This document shows positions 16,706-25,429 of a stretch of DNA of 64,000 bases, one piece after another. Source of the stretch: an uncultured Prevotellaceae bacterium (GTDB lineage: Bacteria > Bacteroidota > Bacteroidia > Bacteroidales > Bacteroidaceae); assembly GCA_900318775.1 (NCBI GenBank), contig ONLY01000006.1, positions 1-64,000 of the forward strand, in the 5' to 3' direction. The number at the start of each line of letters is the position of its first letter. The first letter of the stretch is position 1. The notes below the pieces were generated by a model, which was not told the origin of the DNA, did no database searches, and saw only the letters and a program-made list of their open reading frames with translations. The position numbers and the translations under genes were made by a program.

Positions 16706-17860
16706 ATGGAAAGAATTTATTTGTGTCTTGCTCATATGAGCGGGAAGGAGCAGCAATATATTCAGGAAGCTTTTGATACCAATTGGGTGGTGCCACTTGG
16801 ACCTAATGTCAATGCTTTTGAGGAAGACTTGGCTGCTTTTGTGAATAAGAAAGATGGGACTCCATTAAACAAAGATGTAGTGGCGTTGAGCGCAGGTACT
16901 GCTGCTGTGCATTTGGCTTTGATTATGCTAGGTGTAGGAAAGGGGGACGAGGTGATTTGCCAGTCGTTTACTTTTGCTGCTAGTGCAAATCCTATCGTTT
17001 ATTTAGGAGCATCGCCTGTGTTTGTGGATAGTGAGCCGGATACATATAACATGGATCCGCAATTGCTGGAAGATGCGATTAAAGACAGAATCGCAAAGAC
17101 TGGTAAGAAGCCAAAGGCCATTATTCCAGTTTATTTGTATGGCATGCCTGCCAAGATAGATGAAATTATGGAGATAGCACGCCGCTATGAGATTCCTGTG
17201 CTTGAAGATGCAGCAGAAGGCTTTGGCTCTCGGTATAAAGGCCAAGTGTGCGGCACTTTTGGCACTTATGGCGTGATGTCATTTAATGGTAACAAGATGA
17301 TTACGACAAGTGGAGGTGGTGCTCTGATTTGTCCTGATGCGGAAGCCAAAAAGCGTGTGATGTTCTATGCAACTCAGGCGCGCGAACCATATCCATATTA
17401 TCAGCATGAGCGGATTGGCTACAATTACCGGATGTCTAATATTTGTGCAGGAATTGGCCGGGGACAAATGACGGTGGCAGATGAGCATATAAAACATCAT
17501 CAGTGGGTGCACGAGCAATATGTGCAGCGACTGGGTGATGTGGATGGATTGATTGTGCATTGTGCGCCAGAAGATGAGATGCAGTCGAATTACTGGCTTT
17601 CAACCATTCGCTTCGAAGATGGCAAGCATGTAATCTCCGATGACTTGCTGCCTTTTGCAGAGAGATTGAGTGAAGCAAATATTGAGACCCGTCCCTTGTG
17701 GAAACCGATGCATTTACAGCCCGTCTATAAAGATGCTCCGGCATACACTAATGGAGTGAGTGAACATTTGTTCAAGAGCGGGTTGTGTTTGCCTAGTGGC
17801 CCATGTGTGAGAGAAGCGGAACTGGACTATATTGTAAAGAAAATTAAAGAGAATCTGTAA
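16706..17860 (+). CDS. DegT/DnrJ/EryC1/StrS sugar aminotransferase (PglE/WcfR-like)
   Basis: 384-aa PLP-dependent aminotransferase of fold type I. LSAGTAAVHLAL binds the cofactor phosphate, VLEDAAEGFGSRYKG holds the ring-binding aspartate, and the Schiff-base lysine is K197 in SFNGNKMITTSGGG. These enzymes convert UDP-4-keto-6-deoxy-HexNAc to the 4-amino sugar. The PglF-type dehydratase at 19288 would make its substrate and the phosphosugar transferase at 14971 could use the product. Whether the product has gluco (bacillosamine-type) or galacto (AADGal-type) configuration cannot be told. Confidence 0.88.
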   Translation: MERIYLCLAHMSGKEQQYIQEAFDTNWVVPLGPNVNAFEEDLAAFVNKKDGTPLNKDVVALSAGTAAVHLALIMLGVGKGDEVICQSFTFAASANPIVYLGASPVFVDSEPDTYNMDPQLLEDAIKDRIAKTGKKPKAIIPVYLYGMPAKIDEIMEIARRYEIPVLEDAAEGFGSRYKGQVCGTFGTYGVMSFNGNKMITTSGGGALICPDAEAKKRVMFYATQAREPYPYYQHERIGYNYRMSNICAGIGRGQMTVADEHIKHHQWVHEQYVQRLGDVDGLIVHCAPEDEMQSNYWLSTIRFEDGKHVISDDLLPFAERLSEANIETRPLWKPMHLQPVYKDAPAYTNGVSEHLFKSGLCLPSGPCVREAELDYIVKKIKENL

Positions 17861-17885
17861 CGGTTCAAATGTGGTGAGACGGAAT

Positions 17886-19133
17886 ATGAAACGTTTATCC
17901 TTGCTATTGGCTCTGAGCATGTGTGTATTGTTGCTTGGAGCCCAGAAACCCTATAAGTGGAAAGCTCCAAAGCAACCCAAACGACCTAAATGGGAGGCTC
18001 CCAAACCGGAGCTGCCTGAAGTGATAGATGTGTGGAGACCATATGGACTGGCGGATAACTGGTTCATTGAATTGAGTGGTGGTGCTAGTATCTCAATGGC
18101 GGAAAATATGAGTGGACATGACTTTTTGAAAGTGTGTGCGCCCGCCTTTGATTTAGGTTTGGGCAAATCCTTTTCTCCGAAGTGGGCCACTCGATTGGCT
18201 GTGTCTTATAAAAAGCAAAAGGGGTGGGTGAGTTCACAAGTATTAGAGTCTATGGCGCCATTGGTCGGTGATGGTGATTATGATTTCAAAATGGTAAGTG
18301 CTGGTTTGGATGAAATGTTTAGTATCACAGATTGGTTATGCCCCTATAATGAAAAGCGTTTGTTCAACCTGCAATTATTTGTTGGTGGAGGTTTTAATTA
18401 TTCCTTCGGTTTTGACGATAAGGTGAAGCGGTGGTACCGTTATGGATATCCTGTGGATGATTCAGATCGGGTGAATGTATATGTGCGTGGCGGTGTCAAT
18501 ATGCAATATCGCTTGAGCGATGTCACAGATCTTTTTGTTCAGGGAGCATATTATTGGGTTGATGATAATTACAATGGTGTGCGTCATTCATCAAAGTCTG
18601 CTTTCGATTCCTTCGCGGATGTGATGTTGGGTGTCCGAATTCATTTGATGGATCATTATGGCGATTATCGTTATTATAAGGTGCGCCGTTGGGAAGCCTC
18701 CTCATTGCGTGGCTCGGAATCCAAAGTGTCTGATTACCTAAATAGCGAGCTGCAGGAAGAATATCAAGTCCTTGAAAATGTAGAGAAAGTTGCTTATGGG
18801 GAATTGATGAAAACAAGAATCTCGTTTTACGTGGACCGCTATTTTGTGAATGATTCTCAGATGGAGTTCTTGCGTATTGTAGCCGACTTCGTGAAAAAGC
18901 ATCCAGATGTGAATCTGATAGTTAAAGGTTATAGTGGCGCATCTGCAAAAAAGGAATCTCCGACGATGCACTTGGCTCAAAGACGTGCTGAGTCAGTGAA
19001 GAAAGCGCTGCTCCGATATTATGGCGTAGACCCTTCACGTATTGATATCGAATTTGATGAACAGGCTGTTGCCCCATTCCCGATGGTAGGTGAATGGATT
19101 GATGGTGTTGTTTTTCAGATGGTAGAGCCATAG
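17886..19133 (+). CDS. OmpA-family outer membrane protein, paralogue 1
   Basis: 415-aa protein with a signal peptide (LSLLLALSMCVLLLGAQ), a Lys/Pro-rich linker at about residues 20-45, a probable eight-stranded barrel, and a C-terminal OmpA-like domain from about residue 310. In that domain the arginine of the peptidoglycan site is kept (AQRRAESV) but the aspartate expected shortly after GY is replaced (KGYSGASAK), so peptidoglycan binding may be weakened. I chose the ATG at 17886; a GTG at 17871 is also in frame. Two paralogues follow the dehydratase gene. Role with the polysaccharide cluster is unknown; it may anchor or stabilise the envelope. Confidence 0.82.
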   Translation: MKRLSLLLALSMCVLLLGAQKPYKWKAPKQPKRPKWEAPKPELPEVIDVWRPYGLADNWFIELSGGASISMAENMSGHDFLKVCAPAFDLGLGKSFSPKWATRLAVSYKKQKGWVSSQVLESMAPLVGDGDYDFKMVSAGLDEMFSITDWLCPYNEKRLFNLQLFVGGGFNYSFGFDDKVKRWYRYGYPVDDSDRVNVYVRGGVNMQYRLSDVTDLFVQGAYYWVDDNYNGVRHSSKSAFDSFADVMLGVRIHLMDHYGDYRYYKVRRWEASSLRGSESKVSDYLNSELQEEYQVLENVEKVAYGELMKTRISFYVDRYFVNDSQMEFLRIVADFVKKHPDVNLIVKGYSGASAKKESPTMHLAQRRAESVKKALLRYYGVDPSRIDIEFDEQAVAPFPMVGEWIDGVVFQMVEP

Positions 19134-19244
19134 TCGGTATCCATTGACATTTACTATGGCTGTTTGGAATATGTTAAAGCAAGAAAATATACAAGAAGGA
19201 ATCTTTTTCACGCTGTTTTTTCTTTTTTTACAACACTTTTTTCG

Positions 19245-19252
19245 TAACTTTG
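19245..19252 (+). promoter_or_regulatory. Candidate -7 box before the dehydratase gene
   Basis: TAACTTTG matches the TAnnTTTG consensus perfectly and is followed by GCC as in many Bacteroidetes promoters. The region upstream is a T-rich run without a clear TTTG at the right distance. It would give a leader of about 29 bases before the ATG at 19288 and start a second transcript for the dehydratase, two OmpA paralogues and the LRR gene. Confidence 0.6.
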
Positions 19253-19287
19253 CCTCGTTTTTTTGATAGTAGAATATATAGCGGAAT

Positions 19288-20898
19288 ATGAAGAGAGGGC
19301 GTAGACAACATATCGTACAGAAATTTTCCAGCTGGTATTTTTCGCGAGAAGCGCTTCCATTTTGGGCTATAAGTGTGGTGGACATGATGCTAATATTCAT
19401 GTCTATGATTTTGACTTATTCCCTTGTCTATGGTCCTGCCAAGCTGGTTGGCAATGGCTCTCTTGTATTTTATACTCTGACGCTTGATCTGGTATTTTAC
19501 GTCATAGGTATGCGTTTATTCCATACTTATGCGGATGTATCCAAGATATTGGAGTCTAGAGATTTGGTCCGTACGGCATTGGCAACTTTAACGGGCTCGC
19601 TGATGTGTATGGCTTTGAGATGGAGTATTGATATGCTGCCATTCACGACATCTATTCCATATCGTGTATTTGTATTGACATTCCTGGCTTCTACGGCAGC
19701 ATTGTGGTTGTGGCGTATTGTCGCTCGTAATGTTGCTGATCTTGTTCGTGCTCATGTTCGCGAGGAAGTGGAACTCTTGCCTCGTCATGAGATTGAAGTG
19801 AACATGGAGAAAATCGGAGAACTTTTGTGTGGCAAACGCGTGTTGGTGACGGGAGCGGCTGGTAGTATTGGCAGTGAGCTGGTTCGTCAAATTGCGAATT
19901 ATGCTCCTGCTAAGCTTATTATGGTCGATCAGGCTGAAACACCTATGCATGACTTGATGTTGGAAGTTCGAGGGAAATGGGAGCATTTGGATGCTGTGTT
20001 TGTGGTTTCAACCATTACGAATCGGGAGCGTATGGAACGCATCTTCTGTGAGGATAAGCCCGATTACGTGTTCCATGCAGCAGCCTATAAACATGTACCA
20101 ATGATGGAGGACAATCCTGCAGTCAGCATCCAAAATAATGTCGTTGGCACACGTATCTTGGCTGATTTGGCTGTCAAATATCATGTCCGCAAATTTGTGA
20201 TGATATCAACGGACAAGGCAGTAAATCCAACCAATGTGATGGGATGCTCAAAGCGTTTGTGTGAGATTTATGTTCAGAGCTTAAATGCCCATTTAGTGCA
20301 GCAATCAACAGGAACTGGGAAAGTCAACACGCAGTTTGTTACGACCCGTTTTGGTAATGTGTTAGGGTCTAATGGCTCGGTGATTCCATTGTTCAAAAAG
20401 CAGATTGAAGCAGGCGGCCCCGTGACTGTCACTCATCCCGACATCATTCGTTATTTTATGTTGATTCCCGAGGCATGCGCATTGGTGCTTGAGGCCGGAA
20501 CCATGGGACATGGTGGAGAAGTCTTTGTTTTTGATATGGGACAGCCTGTAAAGATTGCGGATTTAGCCAAACGTCTGATTCAAAATAGTGGACGACGCGA
20601 TGTGAAGATTAAATATACAGGACTTCGTGACGGAGAAAAGCTTTATGAGGAAGTGCTTTTCAAAGGTGAAGAGGAAATACCGACAGTACATCCCAAAATA
20701 TGTGTGGCGAAGGTGCGTCAGTATGAGTATGGTGAAGTCTGTTGGCAGTTCGATGAATTGGAAAAGTTGTCCAAGACCTGTGATGATATGCAGATTGTTC
20801 GAAAAATGAAGATTATCGTACCTGAATTCAAGAGTAACAATTCAAAGTATGAAGCGATTGACGAAGAATTGAAGCGTTCTGGGATTAGAACGGCATAA
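19288..20898 (+). CDS. Membrane-bound UDP-HexNAc 4,6-dehydratase (PglF/CapD-like)
   Basis: 536-aa enzyme with about four N-terminal membrane segments (residues 20-145) and a cytoplasmic SDR domain. NAD loop: GAAGSIGSELVRQI. The catalytic set is the PglF type, with methionine in place of tyrosine: T308-D309, M318 and K322 in STDKAVNPTNVMGCSKR, at the spacing known for PglF. Other signatures: HAAAYKHVPMMEDNP and TRFGNVLGSNGSVIPLF. It converts UDP-GlcNAc to the 4-keto-6-deoxy sugar, feeding the aminotransferase at 16706. Somewhat shorter than the usual 600-650 residues, mainly in the N-terminal domain. Confidence 0.9.
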   Translation: MKRGRRQHIVQKFSSWYFSREALPFWAISVVDMMLIFMSMILTYSLVYGPAKLVGNGSLVFYTLTLDLVFYVIGMRLFHTYADVSKILESRDLVRTALATLTGSLMCMALRWSIDMLPFTTSIPYRVFVLTFLASTAALWLWRIVARNVADLVRAHVREEVELLPRHEIEVNMEKIGELLCGKRVLVTGAAGSIGSELVRQIANYAPAKLIMVDQAETPMHDLMLEVRGKWEHLDAVFVVSTITNRERMERIFCEDKPDYVFHAAAYKHVPMMEDNPAVSIQNNVVGTRILADLAVKYHVRKFVMISTDKAVNPTNVMGCSKRLCEIYVQSLNAHLVQQSTGTGKVNTQFVTTRFGNVLGSNGSVIPLFKKQIEAGGPVTVTHPDIIRYFMLIPEACALVLEAGTMGHGGEVFVFDMGQPVKIADLAKRLIQNSGRRDVKIKYTGLRDGEKLYEEVLFKGEEEIPTVHPKICVAKVRQYEYGEVCWQFDELEKLSKTCDDMQIVRKMKIIVPEFKSNNSKYEAIDEELKRSGIRTA

Positions 20899-20959
20899 AA
20901 TGGAACAATAATTATAATCGAGATATTAAGGTAAATAGTTTGAAGGAAAGTTAGTTATC

Positions 20960-22213
20960 ATGAATCAAATGATGAAGAAATGCTCTATCATGGTGTTGTC
21001 TCTCATCTCATTCAGTTGTGGGATGATTGCGCAGAATAATGCAGACACCACGATGACAGAAATTGAGGACTTGGAAGTTCCACTGGTGGAGAAAAAATTC
21101 GTAGCCAATTCGGTTTTCCAAGATAACTGGTATTTGAGCCTTTATGGCGGTGTCACGTCCAACTGGGGAAGTGATGGCTCTCATGCCGGCTTTTTTCAAG
21201 TAATGGGACCTGCTGCTGTCATAGCAGGTGGTAAGGAAATCACTCCGATGAGTTCGGTGCGTCTCCAGATTAACTACAATCGCAATACGGGCGTTACCAC
21301 TGATAAGTTTAACGGTTTTAGTGATTATGCTCATTTGACGCATAACCGTTTTAAGTGGAATTCATACGGAATTAGCGTGGACTATTTGCTGAATTTCACC
21401 AATTTGCTTTTGGGCTTCCGTGAGCACAGAAAGTTCCATCTCCAAGGCATTGTTGGTATTGGTGGCTCAGTTTCTCGTAATTATACAACGGGCGATTTTG
21501 TGAAAGCAATTGCTGATATTAAAGGCGATCCTAACTATAATGACCATGGACATCAGTTGGCAAATGAAGATATGTATGACAATCGTCAGCACTCACTGGT
21601 TTGTCTTCGTGCTGGTGTTGCAGGAACTTTCATGATTGCACGTAATTGGAGTCTGCATTTGGAAGCCATTGGCAATTTGCTGGATAACTCATATGACAGT
21701 AACCCTACTACTGGTAATACATGGGATGGACACGTTGATTACTTGGTTGGTATTAGTTACCGTTTCAATAACAAAGGTGGGCAGGCTCCGGGCTTTTACT
21801 ATCCCCGCCACGATATGAATGAGTATCGTAAGCGTATTACTGTGATTCAAGATTTGCGTAATCAAACCAAGCGCAGAAGGGCTGAACTGGAAGCTCTGAC
21901 TGATACTATCGATGTGGATGCGCAGGTGATGTATACGTTGATTGCATTTGACGAGGGCAGTACCACTGTTGACCGTCTGCAACAGACAAATATCTTCACA
22001 GCTGCTTATGCTTGGTCAAGATCACCTCGTAGCATCATTTATATAACCAATAGCACAGGCGTTGACGATAAGTTGTTCCGCAAGCGTGCAGAAGCGGTAA
22101 GAGATGTCTTGCTTGAGCGCTATGAGATACCTTATGTTAAGATCCGTGTGGTGGCAAGCGAAAAGGACATCAAACCGCAGGGTGACTATGTTGAATTGAT
22201 CATTAACGACTGA
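20960..22213 (+). CDS. OmpA-family outer membrane protein, paralogue 2
   Basis: 417-aa protein with signal peptide (CSIMVLSLISFSCGMIAQ; a cysteine near the end could make it a lipoprotein), a barrel-like region rich in aromatic alternation (DNWYLSLYGGVTSNWG), and a degenerate C-terminal OmpA-like domain. The domain keeps RKRAEAVRDVLL but lacks the GYxD segment, having YITNSTGVDD instead. It is weaker as a peptidoglycan binder than paralogue 3. Start ATG at 20960 preceded by GAAGGAAAG. Confidence 0.8.
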   Translation: MNQMMKKCSIMVLSLISFSCGMIAQNNADTTMTEIEDLEVPLVEKKFVANSVFQDNWYLSLYGGVTSNWGSDGSHAGFFQVMGPAAVIAGGKEITPMSSVRLQINYNRNTGVTTDKFNGFSDYAHLTHNRFKWNSYGISVDYLLNFTNLLLGFREHRKFHLQGIVGIGGSVSRNYTTGDFVKAIADIKGDPNYNDHGHQLANEDMYDNRQHSLVCLRAGVAGTFMIARNWSLHLEAIGNLLDNSYDSNPTTGNTWDGHVDYLVGISYRFNNKGGQAPGFYYPRHDMNEYRKRITVIQDLRNQTKRRRAELEALTDTIDVDAQVMYTLIAFDEGSTTVDRLQQTNIFTAAYAWSRSPRSIIYITNSTGVDDKLFRKRAEAVRDVLLERYEIPYVKIRVVASEKDIKPQGDYVELIIND

Positions 22214-22260
22214 TTAGTCTTTTAGATTAGTTCGTGCGTGAAGTACGAAAGGAAAGAAAC

Positions 22261-23607
22261 ATGATGAAGAGAATATACATATTAATTGTTGCATTTTTAG
22301 CAAGCTTCGTAGCGATTGCACAGAATACAGGAGTCGCTGACTCCCTCTTTAGCCGTTCGAAACTGGATCAAGACAGCCTTTATTATGACGAGTTTGCATA
22401 TTTGGATGATTACCATTTTGCGGATAACATCTTTTTGCTCGGACAGGTAGGCATGAGTCATTCGATGTCAGAGAACACTCGTTTTGGTAACTTCTTTGCC
22501 AATGAGCGGCCTAGTTTTAACATCGGTGTAGGCAAGTGGATTTATCCTGCATTTGGTGCCCGTTTTACACTCGGTTTGCATCCACAGGTGGGTCGTGCAG
22601 AGTGGGAGATTAGTGATACATGGCCAAATGTATTCGGAAACTACGGCTATAACATGTTTTCAGCCTATGTGGATGGCTTGGTCAATCTGACGAATATCAT
22701 ATTTAAGTATCGTGAGAACCGTGTTTTCAACCTCATTGGTATCATTGGTTTGGGTTACAACCATACGTTTGGATTTGACAGGGAAAAATGTGCCAGAATG
22801 AGTGCTGGCCTTGCGAAAGTAGATAATAAATACGTTCCACGCTATAACAATCCTGAGGCAAGCGCAAAGGCTCCTGTTATCCACTACGATGTAGGCACCA
22901 AGCCTGGCCATTATTTTGCCGCTCACGTGGGATTCCAAGGTCGATGGAAGGTAAGCCAGACCTGGGATATCACTGGCGAAGTCACTTTCAACGGAACAGA
23001 CGATAAGTATAATGGTCACACTTATGACCGTGTGTACGATACATACTTCGATTTCTTGTTGGGTGCTCAATTCCACTTTAAGGATTGCCATGGCCGTCGT
23101 CGTTTCCATTACGTCAAGTACCTCAATTCTGAACTGATTGAGCGTTTGGCCAAGATGCTTAGCGATGAAAACGAACGTTTGAGTGAAGCCAATATGGCAA
23201 TACCTGAAATCTTTGAAAAGATTAAGTTCAGTGAAGCCTTGCAAACGACGGTTTCTTTCTATGTGGACCGTTACTACATTACGGAAGCACAAAAAAAGAA
23301 CGTGAAGAGTGTGGCTACATTCCTCTTTACTCACCCCGATATCAATTTGGTCGTGACTGGATATGCTGATGTTGAAACAGCCTATCCTGCCTACAACCTC
23401 CGCCTTTCACAAAAGCGTGCTCAAGCAGTTTACGATATGTTGGTCAATGACTTCCATGTGCCTACGAATCGTCTTCGTATAGACTATAAGGGTGACACCG
23501 TGCAGCCATACTCAGCCGTAAATGAATGGAACCGTGCTGTTATCTTCTTCTTGGACCGCAATGGCGGAAAGAGTCAGGTGCTTGAGTCGGACACTCCTGT
23601 GGAATAA
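22261..23607 (+). CDS. OmpA-family outer membrane protein, paralogue 3
   Basis: 448-aa protein. The ATG at 22261 (MMKRIYILIVAFLASFVAIA, signal peptide) is preceded by AAAGGAAAG; a GTG at 22234 in frame is less likely. Barrel region to about residue 290, then a helical linker (NSELIERLAKMLSDENERL), then a C-terminal OmpA domain with both expected residues: VVTGYADVE (aspartate) and LSQKRAQAVYDML (arginine). It is thus the one member of the trio that looks competent to bind peptidoglycan. Same transcript as its neighbours (47-base gap). Confidence 0.84.
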   Translation: MMKRIYILIVAFLASFVAIAQNTGVADSLFSRSKLDQDSLYYDEFAYLDDYHFADNIFLLGQVGMSHSMSENTRFGNFFANERPSFNIGVGKWIYPAFGARFTLGLHPQVGRAEWEISDTWPNVFGNYGYNMFSAYVDGLVNLTNIIFKYRENRVFNLIGIIGLGYNHTFGFDREKCARMSAGLAKVDNKYVPRYNNPEASAKAPVIHYDVGTKPGHYFAAHVGFQGRWKVSQTWDITGEVTFNGTDDKYNGHTYDRVYDTYFDFLLGAQFHFKDCHGRRRFHYVKYLNSELIERLAKMLSDENERLSEANMAIPEIFEKIKFSEALQTTVSFYVDRYYITEAQKKNVKSVATFLFTHPDINLVVTGYADVETAYPAYNLRLSQKRAQAVYDMLVNDFHVPTNRLRIDYKGDTVQPYSAVNEWNRAVIFFLDRNGGKSQVLESDTPVE

Positions 23608-23647
23608 ATTTTGTAGATCCAATAGAAATATCATATTTTGAATCGTG

Positions 23648-24409
23648 ATGAAATATATTCTTTTTGCAATGACTATGTTTGTCTCCCTCTGTCTGTGTGC
23701 TCAGGAAGACGAAAGCGATGAGGCAATCCCTGCAGGAATGACCTCTATCCCCGATTCTGCATATTACAAAAATACAGAACTGACTTCGCTTACAATACCT
23801 GCATCAGTTGAGACATTGGGCGACCATCTTGTGGACCATTGTTTCAAGCTTGTGTATATCGGAGTGGATGCAGAAAACCCTTACTTCAAGTCTATTGGAG
23901 GTGTACTCTATTCTAAAGATGGACAGACCCTTATCCTTTGTCCTCCAGGCAAGACCGGGGAGTTTGTCATTCCCGAGCATGTGAAGCGCATTGCTCCTTA
24001 TGCCTTCAGAACCTGCAAGAAGCTATCTTCTATCGTTTTGCCGTCAGGACTTGAGGAGATTCCAGATGGGGCTTTCATGGGCTGCTGGGGCTTGGAGAAA
24101 GTAAATCTTCCCAATGGCCTTAAGCGCATCGGAAAGCATGCTTTCGATGGTACTATCGTACAAAAGATGAATATGCCCACGACTATGGAGTTTATTGATG
24201 ACGAGGCCTTTGTCAATACTAGTCTTGTCGAGGTGAACCTTCGTGTCACAAAGCCTTTTGCTTTGGGTGAGAATGTGTTTAGCGAGATTCATGTTACTCG
24301 TTTGAATGTGCCTACTGCAGGTCTTCAAAACTTCAAGAAAGATCCTAAGTGGGGTAAGTTCGGACGTATCACACCTACTCATAGTTATTGGACGGTGAAA
24401 CTCCCATAA
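23648..24409 (+). CDS. BspA-type leucine-rich repeat surface protein
   Basis: 253-aa secreted protein with signal peptide ending near CLCAQ, followed by five or six LRR_5 (BspA/TpLRR) repeats of about 23 residues, for example LTSLTIPASVETLGDHLV, RIAPYAFRTCKKLSSIVLPS and GLKRIGKHAFDG. Such proteins in Prevotella and Tannerella are surface or secreted and bind host or bacterial partners; the ligand here is unknown. No T9SS C-terminal domain is visible. An in-frame GTG lies immediately before the ATG at 23648. It is the last gene of the plus-strand cluster and is followed by a terminator. Confidence 0.82.
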   Translation: MKYILFAMTMFVSLCLCAQEDESDEAIPAGMTSIPDSAYYKNTELTSLTIPASVETLGDHLVDHCFKLVYIGVDAENPYFKSIGGVLYSKDGQTLILCPPGKTGEFVIPEHVKRIAPYAFRTCKKLSSIVLPSGLEEIPDGAFMGCWGLEKVNLPNGLKRIGKHAFDGTIVQKMNMPTTMEFIDDEAFVNTSLVEVNLRVTKPFALGENVFSEIHVTRLNVPTAGLQNFKKDPKWGKFGRITPTHSYWTVKLP

Positions 24410-24434
24410 AAAGACAGTCAATGTTACCCTATAC

Positions 24435-24473
24435 GAAGAGGGCGGCCAACGATAACGTTTGGTCGCCCTCTTC
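24435..24473. terminator. Bidirectional terminator-like hairpin
   Basis: Stem GAAGAGGGCG / CGCCCTCTTC extended by CCAA/TTGG, with an 8-base loop, followed by TTTGATAT. It ends the plus-strand polysaccharide cluster and, read the other way, could serve the convergent UpxY gene. Confidence 0.8.
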
Positions 24474-24587
24474 TTTGATATAACGTCTCCGAAGTTCCCT
24501 TTTCCCTTCACTTGCCATACCGAGTGTCTCCCCATGTCGTCAGACAGAAAACTGACAACCCCAATCAGCGAACTACACTATTCTCTG

Positions 24588-24664
24588 CCTAAGCTCCTCC
24601 TAAGCTCTTCCTAAGCTCTTCCTAAGCTCCTCCTAGGCTCCTTCTAGGCTCCTTCTAGGCTTAC
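24588..24664. repeat. 11-nt tandem repeat array 1 (7 copies)
   Basis: Seven tandem copies of an 11-base unit, first four CCTAAGCTCCT or CCTAAGCTCTT, last three CCTAGGCTCCT-like. The array lies between two convergent genes. Period 11 is close to one DNA turn. The 4-base spacer to array 2 suggests a common origin. Confidence 0.9.
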
Positions 24665-24668
24665 TCAT

Positions 24669-24745
24669 GAGTATGGCTAGAGTATGGCTAGAGTATGGCT
24701 AGAGTATGGCTAGAGTAAGCTTGGAGTATGGCTAGAGTATGTCAA
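24669..24745. repeat. 11-nt tandem repeat array 2 (7 copies)
   Basis: Seven tandem copies of GAGTATGGCTA, of which copy 5 is altered (GAGTAAGCTTG) and copy 7 ends GAGTATGTCAA. The array ends one base before the last base of the UpxY stop codon at 24747. Same period and same copy number as array 1 but a different unit. Confidence 0.9.
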
Positions 24746-24746
24746 G

Positions 24747-25316
24747 TCATTTGATGACTCGAATGTATTGTGGCTCAATATGTGTGCCAATAGCACCGAG
24801 CATTTCAAAGTTGATGAGGAACATGCGTTTGGCACGTCCCTTTGCTTTTAGAAGTGTTCCTTCGTAGCCGTCAAAGAGACCACCCACAATCTTTACCTTG
24901 TCTCCTTGTTTGAGTTCCACTTCTTCGGGGTGGAAGTAGGTGATGTCCTCTTTCATCTTGGTGGATGAGTCAATGAATAGCTTCATTTCTCGTGTGGGAA
25001 CTTGTAGTATCTTATATTTTCCTCCAATCTTTTTGTAGCAGTACGTGATGAACGGGTGCTGGTTCTTCAAAGAATTAATCAGTTGGAAGGGGGCATAGAC
25101 GAAAAGCGTATTGGGAATAAGAGGACGTTCCACAATCACCTTTTTCCCTTGGATTGTTGTGTCCGTTTTTGTCAATGGGCAATAAGTTCGCAGACCAGCA
25201 GCCTCCAGCAAAGAAGTCGCCAACGATTCTTTTCTGCTTACTTTTAAGACAAACCATTGTGGGGCATTCCCTTGCTGTGATAGTGCCGTTGTATGGCATT
25301 CTTTCAAGTTGTTCAT
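24747..25316 (-). CDS. UpxY/NusG-like transcription antiterminator
   Basis: 189-aa NusG-family protein: NGN domain with QWFVLKVSRKESLATSLLE at the start and a C-terminal KOW motif (GDKVKIVGGLFDGYEGTLL). UpxY proteins of Bacteroides are encoded first in capsule operons and stop premature termination there. Here the gene is downstream of and convergent to the polysaccharide cluster, so it may act in trans or on another locus. I place the start at the ATG 25316: a perfect TATCTTTG box at 25348-25341 would begin transcription downstream of the alternative ATG at 25343. Confidence 0.84.
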   Translation of the reverse strand: MNNLKECHTTALSQQGNAPQWFVLKVSRKESLATSLLEAAGLRTYCPLTKTDTTIQGKKVIVERPLIPNTLFVYAPFQLINSLKNQHPFITYCYKKIGGKYKILQVPTREMKLFIDSSTKMKEDITYFHPEEVELKQGDKVKIVGGLFDGYEGTLLKAKGRAKRMFLINFEMLGAIGTHIEPQYIRVIK

Positions 25317-25340
25317 CAACAGAATTTCGTAAAAACGCGG

Positions 25341-25348
25341 CAAAGATA
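25341..25348 (-). promoter_or_regulatory. -7 box for the UpxY-like gene
   Basis: Minus-strand TATCTTTG, a perfect TAnnTTTG match followed by GCCGCG. No clear TTTG is seen 20 bases upstream. Predicted transcription start near 25334, about 18 bases before the ATG at 25316. It lies back to back with the promoter of the GH106-type gene. Confidence 0.65.
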
Positions 25349-25368
25349 AGGAAAATATATCGTAATAA

Positions 25369-25399
25369 TTGCCTGTGCCGTGAAATAGTTGTACTTTCG
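25369..25399 (+). promoter_or_regulatory. Promoter for the GH106-type gene
   Basis: TTG at 25369-25371 followed, after 20 bases, by TACTTTCG at 25392-25399, one mismatch from TAnnTTTG. The predicted leader to the ATG at 25430 is about 24 bases. Divergent from the UpxY promoter. Confidence 0.55.
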
Positions 25400-25429
25400 C
25401 ACCACAAACAGAACATCTATCTTGACGAA

